A stretch of DNA of 45,000 nt from Theodoxus fluviatilis (Eukaryota > Mollusca > Gastropoda > Cycloneritida > Neritidae): contig JAWQFJ010028258.1 of NCBI GenBank assembly GCA_034096865.1, positions 12,501-57,500 on the forward strand, given 5' to 3'. Below are positions 1 through 10,734 of the stretch, piece by piece. The notes under the pieces were generated by a model. It saw only the letters and a program-made list of their open reading frames with translations. It was not told the origin of the DNA and searched no databases. A program made the translations under genes and the position numbers. Position 1 is the stretch's first letter. Each line of letters opens with the position of its first letter.

Positions 1-309
1 TGCAGCGCTGACAACACTGATAGGGCTTTCTCAGCTAGCGATGGCGTCAGTCGCATTGCTGTACGAGTCTAGACACTGGTGTCCTACAAGGCGAGACACA
101 AACCAAGACAATGCGACTTTCTACTTACAAGAGACATTTTGGTGTTTCTTAACGCTGCGGTTTTGTGCTCTAATACAGAAGATAGGGTAATCCTTCCGGT
201 AATGTAGAGGGACAACGAGCAGGAGAAAGACGTAAGAATGAGCAGGAGGAGTAAAAAAAAGCAAGAAATTACTCTAGAGCCAAACGATGACATGCAACAC
301 TTGGAAAGG
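1..309. other. Unassigned flank before first tandem array
   Basis: No exon, RNA gene or repeat is recognisable. The exon that should follow the splice donor at 1217 on the minus strand, completing a TSP1 repeat, is not seen here and probably lies beyond the window edge. Confidence 0.5.
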
Positions 310-1160
310 AGAGGCACGACGAGGTGAGGCAGAGTGAGGAGAGGCAAACTGAGGAGAGGCAGAGTGAGAAGAGGCAAACTGAGGTGAGGCAGAGTGAGGA
401 GAGGCAGAGTGAGAAGAGGCAGAGTGAGGAGAGGCAGAGTGAGAAGAGGCAGGACAAAGAGAGGCAGGACGAGGTGAGGCGAGGCAGGACGAGGAGAGAC
501 AGAGTGAGGAGAGGCAGAACAAAGAGAGGCAGAGTGAGGAGAGGCAGAACAAAGAGAGGCAGAGTGAGGAGAGGCAGAACAAAGAGAGGCAGGGCGAGGA
601 GAGGCAGGACGAGGAGAGGCAGGACGAGGAAAGGCAGGGCTAGGAGAGGCAGAGTGAGGAGAGGCAGAGTGAGGAGAGGCACAGTGAGGAGAGGCACAGT
701 GAGGAGAGGCAGAGTGAGGAGAGGCAGGACGAGGTGAGGCAGAGTGAGGAGAGGCAGAGTGAGAAGAGGCAGAGTGAGGAGAGGCAGAGTGAGAAGAGGC
801 AGGACAAAGAGAGGCAGGACGAGGTGAGGCGAGGCAGGACGAGGAGAGACAGAGTGAGGAGAGGCAGAACAAAGAGAGGCAGAGTGAGGAGAGGCAGAAC
901 AAAGAGAGGCAGAGTGAGGAGAGGCAGAACAAAGAGAGGCAGGGCGAGGAGAGGCAGGACGAGGAGAGGCAGGACGAGGAGAGGCAGGGCTAGGAGAGGC
1001 AGAGTGAGGAGAGGCAGAGTGAGGAGAGGCACAGTGAGGAGAGGCACAGTGAGGAGAGGCAGAGTGAGGAGAGGCAGAGTGAGGAGAGGCAGGGCGAGGA
1101 GAGGCAGGACGAGAAGAGGCAGGACGAGGTGAGGCAAAGGGAAGAGAGGCAGGACGAAGA
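310..1160. repeat. 15-bp purine-rich minisatellite with 350-bp higher-order copy
   Basis: The array is built from a 15-bp unit of the form GAGGAGAGGCAGAGT, with variants GGACGAG, AACAAAG and GTGAGAAG. A 350-bp block at about 381-730 is repeated almost exactly at about 731-1080, so the same order of variants recurs with an offset of 350. The unit is a multiple of three, so several frames stay open on both strands. None resembles a known protein. Confidence 0.93.
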
Positions 1161-1217
1161 GTAGAGGCGAGTGATGAGGACAGTACAGCAAGAAAGGACA
1201 GGCTGCTGCTGGCTTAC

Positions 1218-1895
1218 TGTGCTCCAGTCGCCTGCCTGCCACATGTAGATGACCATGTCGTGTGTCAGCTCCTCTTCCTTGACCACCTCGTCCTCCGCGT
1301 GGTCGCCCCCCTCCCTGATGGAGGAGTACAGGTCGGGGCTGTTCAGACGACCCTCAATGGGGTTCAGCATGCCGCCGTTACCAGGGACCACCTTGTCATC
1401 GTCCTCGTCCTCCTCCGTCTTCCCGGCCTTGATGACGACGTCAGTGTCGACCTTGCTGGAGATCTTTGCTTCAGGTGTGACGTCAGGTGCCCCTTCCTCC
1501 TTGGGCTCCAGCTCAGGCCCCAGTACGTCGCCGTCCTCCCCGATGGAGATGGTGCCCTTGCCGAAGCTGACGGCATCGTCCTTCTTGGCCTTGTCGTCCT
1601 CACTGACCTCCTTGCTTGAGGACTTGGACTCGGGCACCCCCGTCTTGGTAGCGGTGGTAGCGGTGAAGGTGATGGTGGAAGGGGTGGTGGAGGTAGTGGT
1701 GGAGAAGCTGGAGGATGAAGTCTGGGATGGGGAGGAGGAGGAGGGGGACGGCGGAAGGGGAGAGGTGGAGTTGACGGGACAGGGCGCGTCACCACATGGA
1801 CGCTGGGAGGCAGGCTCGTCATCAAGGTCACAGTTGTTGCTCCCAGGGCACGTGACCATCCTGAACTGCACGCCGCCACCACACGTCCTCGTGCA
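1218..1895 (-). CDS. Internal exon of a TSP1-repeat extracellular protein (ADAMTS/ADAMTSL/papilin-like)
   Basis: This 678-bp exon (226 codons, phase 0 at both ends) has an acceptor AG at 1897-1896 and a donor GTAAGC at 1217-1212. It opens with CTRTCGGGVQFR and continues through paired cysteines to CGDAPCP, which is the second half of a thrombospondin type-1 repeat. A Ser/Thr/Pro-rich segment of about 60 residues, probably O-glycosylated, and a Lys/Glu/Asp-rich acidic segment follow. The exon ends with WQAGDWST, the opening of another TSP1 repeat cut by the intron just before its first cysteine. TSP1 repeats of ADAMTS and ADAMTS-like proteins act in the extracellular matrix. No metalloprotease domain is visible, so the family member cannot be named. 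It joins in phase to the exon at 3624-3843. Confidence 0.87.
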
Positions 1896-1957
1896 CTGCA
1901 ACACGGCACGTGCTATACTGCGGGGTGTGCTTTCAGACGCATACAGAGTCATGTACA

Positions 1958-2418
1958 GCGACGTTTAATTGTGTGCTCTGTACACACATCGCGTGCTCTG
2001 TACACACATCGTGTGCTCTGTACACACATCGTGTGCTCTGTTGTACACACATCGTGTGCTTTGTACACACATCGTGTGCTCTGTTGTACACACATCGTGT
2101 GCTCTGTACACACATCGCGTGCTTTGTACACACATCGCGTGCTTTGTACACACATCGTGTGCTCTGTACACACATCGTGTGCTCTGTACACACATCGTGT
2201 GCTCTGTACACACATCGCGTGCTCTGTACACACATCGTGTGCTCTGTACACACATCGTGTGCTCTGTACACACATCGTGTGCTCTGTACACACATCGTGT
2301 GCTCTGTACACACATCGCGTGCTCTGTACAAACATCGTGTGCTCTGTTGTACACACATCGCGTGCTCTGTACACACATCGTGTGCTTTGTACACACATCG
2401 TGTGCTTTGTACACACAT
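1958..2418. repeat. 20-bp tandem repeat in the intron
   Basis: About 22 copies of a 20-bp unit (CGTGTGCTCTGTACACACAT) lie here, with C/T changes at the CG step and a few TTG insertions. The unit contains the palindrome TGTACA. The array lies in the intron between the two TSP1 exons. Confidence 0.93.
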
Positions 2419-3345
2419 TGTGACACTGAGGTTCGTAGTGCATCTATAAGTAGGGGCGTGCACCATGATTGTGTGGGGACTGTGACACTGAGGTTCGTAG
2501 TGCATCTATAAGTAGGGGCGTACATCATGATTGTGTGTGGACTGTGACACTGAGGTTCGCAGTGCATCTATAAGTAGGGGCGTACATCATGATAGTGTGT
2601 GGACTGTGACACTGAGGTTCGTAATGCATCTATAAGTAGGGGCGTACATCATGATAGTGTGTGGACTGTGACACTGAGGTTCGTAGTGCATCTATAAGTA
2701 GGGGCGTACATCATGATTGTGTGTGGACTGTGACACTGAGGTTCGTAGTGCATCTATAAGTAGGGGCGTACATCATGATTGTGTGTGGACTGTGACACTG
2801 AGGTTCGTAGTGCATCTATAAGTAGGGGCGTACATCATGATTGTGTGTGGACTGTGACACTGAGGTTCGTACTGCATCTATAAGTAGGGGCGTACATCAT
2901 GATTGTGTGTGGACTGTGACGCTGAGGTTCGTAGTGCATCTATAAGTAGGGGCGTGCATCATGATTGTATGTGGACTGTGACACTGAGGTTCGTAATGCA
3001 TCTATAAGTATGGACGTGCATCATGATTGTGTGTGGACTGTGACACTGAGGTTTGTACTGCATCTATAAGTAGGGGCGTGCATCATGATTGTGTGTGGAC
3101 TGTGACGCTGAGGTTCGTAGTGCATCTATAAGTAGGGGCGTACATCATGATTGTGTGTGGACTGTGACGCTGAGGTTCGTAGTGCATCTATAAGTAGGGG
3201 CGTACATCATGATTGTGTGTGGACTGTGACGCTGAGGTTCGTAGTGCATCTATAAGTAGGGGCGTGCATCATGATTGTATGTGGACTGTGACACTGAGGT
3301 TCGTACTGCATCTATAAGTAGAGGCGTGCATCATGATTGTGTGTG
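2419..3345. repeat. 62-bp tandem repeat in the same intron
   Basis: About 15 head-to-tail copies of a 62-bp unit start TGTGACACTGAGGTTCGTAG and include CATCTATAAGTAGGGGCGTA. The spacing is regular: GTTCG recurs at 2431, 2493 and 2555. Copies differ by scattered substitutions. The array directly abuts the 20-bp array. Confidence 0.94.
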
Positions 3346-3478
3346 GAAGAAGTGTTTGATACAGAGCTGTTGCAGTCGCTAGCTTTCCATTCCCTGCACT
3401 ATCACAATGCTTTCAGGGTGAGACTACATGTTGACTCTTCTGTCGTTGTTTAGCCTATGACAATCTGTCCTTAGGAGA

Positions 3479-3480
<2 letters not shown>

Positions 3481-3535
<55 letters not shown>
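3481..3535. repeat. (CT)n microsatellite
   Basis: About 27 uninterrupted CT dinucleotides occur within the intron. A short CCT/CTC-rich stretch (3560-3608) separates it from the exon donor at 3623. Confidence 0.95.
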
Positions 3536-3538
<3 letters not shown>

Positions 3539-3623
3539 CATTCATTTGAGGGGGTGTGAGTCTCCTCCTCCTCCTCGTTCTCCTCGTCCTCCTCCTCCTC
3601 CTCCTCTCCAGTCCCTGCCTTAC

Positions 3624-3843
3624 CGGGAACCAGTCCCCAGTGGTCCAGTAGCTGGAGCCGGGGCAGGGCTCCTTGCGGTGGCAGGCCTCCAGCTCCGTGG
3701 GCCGCTCCAGGTCTCCGCAGGCCGCGTCCTCCAGCGCGATCTGCTCGTCAGGGCCCAGGCTGCGCACGCAGATGACCGTGCGTCTGTGCACGCCATTCTT
3801 GCCGCAAGTCACGGAGCAGTGCTGCCAGGGGCCTGTCCACCAC
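3624..3843 (-). CDS. Upstream TSP1-repeat exon of the same extracellular protein gene
   Basis: The 220-bp exon has its acceptor AG at 3845-3844 and donor GTAAGG at 3623-3618. It starts with the last base of a split codon (phase 2) and ends in phase 0. It reads WWTGPWQHCSVTCGKNGVHR, then the remaining cysteines of a complete TSP1 repeat through ACHRKEPCP, then YWTTGDWFP, the start of the next repeat. Spliced to the exon at 1895, the latter continues with CTRTCGGG, giving an intact W..GDW..C..TCG signature across the junction. WxxGxWxxCSxxCG spacing is typical of ADAMTS-type TSP1 repeats. The acceptor side is embedded in an AC-rich satellite, so the polypyrimidine tract is only GT-rich and may be weak. 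Upstream exons were not found. Confidence 0.88.
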
Positions 3844-3853
3844 CTGTACACAG

Positions 3854-6450
3854 GACACAGTACACAGTATACAGTACACACTACACAGTACACATTACAC
3901 ACTACACACTACACAGTACACATTCCACAGTGCACACTACACAGTACACAGTACACAGTACACACTACACAGTACATTCCACAGTACATACTACACAGTA
4001 CACAGTACACATTACACAGTACACATTCCACAGTGCACACTACACATTCCACACTACACACTACACAGTACACATTTCACACTGCACACTACACAGTACA
4101 CATTCCACACTACACACTACACATTCCACACTACACACTACACAGTACACATTCCACACTACACACTACACAGTACACATTCTACAGTGCACACTACACA
4201 GTACACATTCCACACTACACAGTACACATTCCACACTACACACTGCACATTCCACACTACACACTACACAGTACACATTCCACACTACACACTACACAGT
4301 ACACATTCCACACTACACAGTACACAGTACACATTCACACTACACACTACACAGTACACATTCCACAGTACACATTCCACACTACACACTACACAGTACA
4401 CATTCCACACTACACACTACACAGTACACATTCCACACTACACACTACACAGTGCACATTCCACAGTACACATTCCACAGTGCACATTACACAGTGCACA
4501 CTACACAGTACACATTCACAGTGTACACTACACAGTACACATTCCACACTACACACTACACAGTACACATTTCACACTACACACTACACATTCCACACTA
4601 CACACTACACAGTACACATTCCACACTACACACTACACAGTACACATTCCACACTACACACTACACAGTACACATTCCACACTACACACTACACAGTGCA
4701 CATTCCACACTACACATTCCACAGTACACATTCCACAGTGCACATTACACAGTGCACACTACACAGTACACATTCACAGTGTACACTACACAGTACACAT
4801 TCCACACTACACACTACACAGTACACATTCCACACTACACACTACACAGTACACATTCCACAGTGCACACTACACAGTACACATTCCACACTACACACTA
4901 CACAGTGCACATTCCACACTACACATTCCACAGTGCACATTACACAGTGCACACTACACAGTACACATTCACAGTGTACACTACACAGTACACATTCCAC
5001 ACTACACACTACACAGTACACATTTCACACTACACACTACACATTCCACACTACACACTACACAGTACACATTCCACACTACACACTACACAGTACACAT
5101 TCCACACTACACACTACACAGTACACATTCCACACTACACACTACACAGTGCACATTCCACACTACACATTCCACAGTACACATTCCACAGTGCACATTA
5201 CACAGTGCACACTACACAGTACACATTCACAGTGTACACTACACAGTACACATTCCACACTACACACTACACAGTACACATTCCACACTACACACTACAC
5301 AGTACACATTCCACAGTGCACACTACACAGTACACATTCCACACTACACAGTGCACATTCCACACTACACATTCCACAGTGCACATTACACAGTGCACAC
5401 TACACAGTACACATTCACAGTGTACACTACACAGTACACATTCCACACTACACACTACACAGTGCACATTCCACAGTGCACATTCCACAGTGCACATTAC
5501 ACAGTGCACACTACACAGTACACATTCACAGTGTACACTACACAGTACACATTCCACACTACACACTACACAGTGCACATTCCACAGTGCACATTCCACA
5601 GTACACATTCCACACTACACATTCCACAGTACACATTACACAGTGCACACTACACAGTACACATTCACAGTGTACACTACACAGTACACATTCCACACTA
5701 CACACTACACAGTGCACATTCCACAGTACACATTCCACAGTACACATTCCACAGTGCACACTACACAGTACACATTCCACACTACACACTACACAGTGCA
5801 CATTCCACAGTACACATTCCACAGTGCACATTCCACAGTACACATTCCACAGTGCACATTACACAGTGCACACTACACAGTACACATTCACAGTGTACAC
5901 TACACAGTACACATTCCACACTACACACTACACAGTACACATTCCACACTACACACTACACATTCCACAGTGCACACTACACAGTACACATTCCACACTA
6001 CACAGTACACAGTACACATTCACACTACACACTACACAGTACACATTCCACACTACACAGTACACAGTACACATTCACAGTGCACACTACACAGTACACA
6101 TTCCACAATGCACACTACACAGTACACATTCACACTACACACTACACAGTACACATTCCACACTACACAGTACACATTCCACAATGCACACTACACAGTA
6201 CACATTCCACAATGCACACTACACATTCCACAGTACACATTCCACAGTACACATTCCACACTACACAGTGCACACTACACAGTACACATTCCACAGTGCA
6301 CACTACACAGTACACAGTACACATTCCATAGTGCACACTACACAGTACACAGTACACATTCCACAGTGCACACTACACACTACACAGTACACATTCCACA
6401 GTGCACACTACACAGTACACAGTACACAGTACACACTACACAGTACACAT
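3854..6450. repeat. AC-rich satellite (CACAGTACACATTCCACACTA family)
   Basis: About 2.6 kb is built from shuffled short modules (ACACATTCCAC, AGTACAC, ACTACAC, AGTGCAC), in places organised into longer recurring blocks. The top strand is almost free of G except in AGT/AGTG. It begins about 10 bp inside the intron from the TSP1 exon acceptor. Open frames of nearly 1,000 codons rich in His, Tyr and Thr come from the low complexity. Confidence 0.93.
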
Positions 6451-6462
6451 GCAGTCAGCAGT

Positions 6463-6715
6463 GGAAGATTTTCAGTTTTGCCAGGCCTGTCCATCACCTA
6501 CACACAGGCATCACCAATAAACGATTTTCAGTGTTGCCAGGAGCCTGAGCACCACCTGTACACAGTACACGGTACACAGGCAGTCAGCAATGACAGATTT
6601 TCAGTGTTGCCAGAGTTGTCCTTCCCCTGAACACAGTGTAGTCACCTATGAAACAGTCGTGGAAAAGAAAAAGATTTTCAGTGTTGTCAAAACTGTCCAC
6701 CATCTGTACAAGGTT
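6463..6715. repeat. Four degenerate copies of the TSP1 exon-intron junction
   Basis: Segments starting at 6473, 6529, 6602 and 6679 each resemble the exon edge at 3817-3853. The best copy (6529-6565) matches it at 33 of 37 positions. Each copy is preceded by GATTTTCAGT, and two by a GCAGTCAGCA tract. They decay with distance from the array. They read as old tandem duplications of the exon 5' end plus its splice acceptor, now non-coding. Confidence 0.75.
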
Positions 6716-7316
6716 CAGTCAGGGATGAGAAAACAAAGGAAAACAAATATGTTGTACCACACGACTTAGATTCACACTTGGGTCTCAAACAACTTTGCCT
6801 ATTGATTGATTCTCTGTGAGCATCTGGCCACAGACAGACGGACGAAGAGGACGTACAGACAGTCAGTACTAGTATCAGCTCATCTCACAGGGGAACATTC
6901 CCCAACGACAACGGCTCAATGGCGAATCAAGCCAAAACAATGTATCTTCTGCGCTTGTACAGGTATCCTGTATGGCTCCTGGACGGGGCCAAGCAGTGAC
7001 GGCGATGCACCTTTCCCTGACACACAGCTTGCCGTTTCATGCCACCGCACATGCTACGCGCAAGGCAACTGCGATATCAACACCTTGACGATTGGCCCAC
7101 TTGCGAGTTATGCATTTTCTGTGCGCAGAAGACAATTCCTAAACAAAGCTGTCCACAAACAGTGCACTAGATGCAAGAATGATAATTTCTCTTATCATAA
7201 CCAGACAGGCACAATGGAGAATATCCAACTTAGAGCTAAGATGATTTGGAGGGAGAGAAAAGGAGTCAAGAAAGCAGTGACAGCATTCTAAGAGACGGAA
7301 AGCGGTTCCTCTTCAA
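6716..7316. other. Unassigned sequence
   Basis: This is mixed-composition sequence. A 161-codon plus-strand frame (6806-7291) shows no recognisable domain, no family likeness and no convincing splice context, so I do not call it a gene. Confidence 0.5.
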
Positions 7317-7324
7317 CTCACTAA

Positions 7325-7630
7325 TGCTGAATGAGTCGAAGTCGGAAACATTCGGGGACACTGTACCCCAGCTTTGAAATATCGGCTTTACAGTCACGTG
7401 ACTCGCACGCCCGGGGAGTTATGCTAAGATCCGGCCGCGTTAATGTATCTGCGTTTTGTGACAAACGTCTTGCTCGGCGATTCTGTACTCCATGCACCTT
7501 AACGGTCCGCGTGATTCGGGTGTAATCTTAAGCTAAACGACGTTTATAAATGCCCGTTCTCGTGAGAGATGCCGAGATTTGAAACTGGGGTACAGTGTCC
7601 CCGAATGTTTCCGACTTCGACCATTTCAGC
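7325..7630. mobile_element. 306-bp MITE with ~65-bp inverted termini and 8-bp TSD
   Basis: The left terminus (7326-7386) and right terminus (7571-7630) are near-perfect reverse complements, differing by a few substitutions and one indel. The conserved core is TCGGAAACATTCGGGGACAC. The element is flanked by the direct repeat CTCACTAA at 7317-7324 and 7631-7638. The small size, lack of coding capacity and long terminal inverted repeats fit a non-autonomous DNA transposon. An 8-bp duplication is typical of hAT, Merlin or P-like families, but the termini do not clearly show a hAT CAGNG motif, so the superfamily is open. Confidence 0.85.
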
Positions 7631-7779
7631 CTCACTAACCGCACCTTGGCGCAAAATGAAATTACGAGGTCTCTGTACGTAATCCCAACTTAATATACAA
7701 AGCGCCTTTCAGTTAGATTATACAACCGTTACCAATATCCACAACGCACACACGACAGGAGGCCAGACGTGGTGGAGAG

Positions 7780-9390
7780 AAAAGGATAGAGAGATGGAGG
7801 AGGGAGAGATGGAGGAGGGAGAAATGGAGGAGGGAGAGATGGAGGAGGGAGAGATGGAGAAGGGAGAGATGGAGAGGGGAGAGATGGAGGAGGGAGAGAT
7901 GGAGGAGGGAGAGATGAAGAAGGGAGAAATGGAGAGATGGAGGAAGTAGAAATGGAGAGGGGAGAAATGGAGGAGGGAGAGATGGAGAGGGGAGAGATGG
8001 AGGAGGGAGAGATGGAGAGGGGAGAGATGGAGGAGGGAGAGATGGAGGAGGGAGAGATGGAGGAGGGAGAGATGGAGGAGGGAGAGATGGAGGAGGTAGA
8101 GATGGAGAGGGGAGAAATGGAGGAGGGAGAGGTGGAGAGGGGAGAGATGGAGGAGAAAGAGATGGAAAAGGGAGAGATGGAGGAGGGAGAGATGGAGGAG
8201 GGAGAGATGGAGGAGGGACAGATGGAGGAGGGAGAGATGGAGGAGGGAGAGATGGAGGAGGGAGAGATGGAGGAGGGAGAGATGGAGGAGGGAGAGATGG
8301 AGGAGGAGAGATGGAGGAGGGAGAGATGGAGGAGGAGGAGAGATGGAGGAGTAAAAGAGATGGAGGAGGAGGAGAGATGGAGGAGGAGGAGAGATGGAGG
8401 AGGAGGAGAGATGGAGGAGGAGGAGAGATGGAGGAGGAGGAGGAGAGATGGAGGAGGAGGAGAGATGGAGGAGGAGGAGAGATGGAGGAGGAGAGATGGA
8501 GGAGGAGGAGAGATGGAGGAGGAGGATTAGAGATGGAGGAGGAGGAGAGATGGAGGAGGAGGAGAGATGGAGGAGGAGGAGAGATGGAGGAGGAGGAGAG
8601 ATGGAGGAGAAGGAGAGATGGAGAGGAGGAGAGATGGAGGAGGTGGAGAGATGGAGGAGGAGGAGAGATGGAGAGGAGGAGAGATGGAGGAGGAGGAGAG
8701 ATGGAGGAGGAGGAGAGATGAAGGAGGAGGAGAGATGGAGAAGGAGAGATGGAGAAGGAGGAGATATGGGGGAAGAGGAGGAGGAGGAAAGATGGAGGAA
8801 GAGGAGAGATGGAGAAGGAGGAGAGATGGAGGAGGAGGAGAGATGGAGAAGGAGGAGAGATGGAGGAGAAGGAGGAGGAGGAGGAGGAGACATGGAGGAG
8901 GAGGAGAGATGGAGTAGGAGGAGAGATGGAGGAGGAGGAGGAGGAGGAGAGATGGAGGAAGAGGGAGATGGAGGAGGAGGAGAGATGGAGGAGGTGGAGG
9001 AGGAGGAGAGATGGAGAAGGAGGAGACATGGAGGAGGAGGAGAGATGGAGTAGGAGGAGAGATGGAGGAGGAGGAGGAGGAGGAGAGATGGAGGAAGAGG
9101 GGAGATGGAGGAGGAGGAGAGATGGAGGAGGTGGAGGAGGAGGAGAGATGGAGGAGGAGGAGAGATGGAGGAGGAGCAGGAGAGATGGAGGAAGAGGAGA
9201 GATGGAGAAGGAGGAGGAGGAGGAGGAGCAGGAGGAGCAGGAGAGATGGAGGAGGAGGAGAAATGGAGGAGGAGGAGGAGGAGGAGGAAGAGAGATGGAG
9301 GAAGAGGAGAGATGGAGGAGGTGGAGAGATGGATAAGGAGGAGAGATGGAGGAGGTGGAGAGATGGAGGAGGAGGAGATATGGAGAATGG
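7780..9390. repeat. 15-bp homopurine-biased minisatellite
   Basis: The array has two subfamilies of a 15-bp unit: GAGATGGAGGAGGGA on the left (to about 8310) and GAGATGGAGGAGGAG on the right, with 3-bp length variants. Apart from the T in GATGG, the top strand is nearly pure purine for 1.6 kb. Open frames on both strands are a by-product of the 15-bp period. Confidence 0.93.
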
Positions 9391-9467
9391 CCCTTTTCCC
9401 ATCAAGAGCAACAAGATAAATAGGACATAAAATGGCGTAAAGAAGCGGAGTGAGCCAGCACGTGACA

Positions 9468-9600
9468 GAGGAGGAGGAGGAGGAGGAGGAGGAGGAGGAG
9501 GAGGAGGAGGAGGAGGAGGAGGAGGAGGAGGAGGAGGAAGAGGAGGAGGAGGAGGAGGAGGAGGAGGAGGAGGAGGAGGAGAAGGAGGGGGACGGAGGGA
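9468..9600. repeat. (GGA)n homopurine tract
   Basis: About 120 bp of nearly perfect GAG/GGA triplets grade into GGGGACGG repeats (9590-9630). It is a long mirror-symmetric polypurine tract. Confidence 0.95.
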
Positions 9601-9640
9601 GGGGGACGGGGACGGGGACGGAGGGAGGAAGACGGGGGGG

Positions 9641-9641
<1 letters not shown>

Positions 9642-9713
<72 letters not shown>

Positions 9714-9775
9714 GAGGAGGAGGAGGAGGAGGAGGAGGTCGACGACGACGGCGACGACGATGACGACGACGACTA
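9642..9775. repeat. (GAT)n then (GAC)n triplet microsatellites
   Basis: About 23 GAT triplets are followed by GAG triplets and then GAC triplets. Read on the top strand, they would encode Asp/Glu runs. No exon context is seen. Confidence 0.93.
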
Positions 9776-9904
9776 CTTTTCAGACACCAGATCGTGTTTT
9801 TTCTAAAGTCTGATAAGAAGTTCTGTACGTGGTGTCATTTTCTTGTCGACAATCCCAGAGCACGCGTCACTGGCAAGCTCTGACATCACTCACGCACAGA
9901 GGGA

Positions 9905-10734
9905 CTTTACTCATCTCCACTCTACACTCATCTACACTCTACACTCATCTCCACTCTACACTCATCTCCACTCTACACTCATCTCCACGTTACACTCATC
10001 TCCGCTCTACACTCATCTCCCCTCTACACTCATCTCCACTCTCCACTCATCTCCACTCCACACTCATCTCCACTCTACACTCATCTTCACTCTACCCTCA
10101 TCTCCACTCTACACTCATCTCCGCTCTACACTCATCTCCGCTCTACACTCATCTCCACTCTACACTCATCTTCACTCTACACTCATCTACACTCTACACT
10201 CATCTCCACTCTACACTCATCTCCACTCTACACTCATCTCCACTCTACACTCATCTCCACTTTACACCTATCTCCCCTCTACACTCATCTCCCCTCTACT
10301 CTCATCTCCACTCTACAGTCATCTCCACTCTATACTCATCTCCACTCTACACTCATCTCCACTCTACACTCATCTCCACTCTACACTCATCTCCCCTCTA
10401 CACTCATCTCCACTCTACACTCATCTCCACTCTACACTCATCTCCACTCATCTCCACTCTACACTCATCTCCACTCTACACTCATCTCCACTCTACACTC
10501 ATCTCCACTCTACACTCATCTCCACTCTACACTCATCTTCACTCTACACTCATCTCCACTCTACACTCATCTCCCCTCGATCTACACTCATCTCCACTCT
10601 ACACTCATCTCCGCTCTACACTCATCTTCACTCTACACTCATCTCCCCTCTACACTCATCTCCACTCTACACTCATCTCCACTCTACACTCATCTCCACT
10701 CTACACTCATCTCCGCTCTACACTCATCTCCACT
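9905..10734. repeat. 17-bp satellite, left part
   Basis: About 49 copies of CTCTACACTCATCTCCA are present, with A/C/G variation before CTCTAC. The array is cut at 10734 by the element at 10735-13241 and resumes at 13242 in the same phase after a 5-bp duplication. Confidence 0.95.

Noticed and set aside
1249..1968. 239-codon plus-strand frame opposite the TSP1 exon
   Set aside because: It is antisense to the exon with clear TSP1 cysteines and consensus splice sites, and has no family likeness of its own.
3546..6630. Three overlapping plus-strand frames of 700-1,000 codons rich in His/Thr/Tyr
   Set aside because: They are read through the AC satellite in all three frames. The parts that leave the array run antisense through the real TSP1 exon.
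9450..9806. Poly-Glu/poly-Asp protein (118 codons)
   Set aside because: It is a translation of GAG, GAT and GAC microsatellites with no flanking exon structure.
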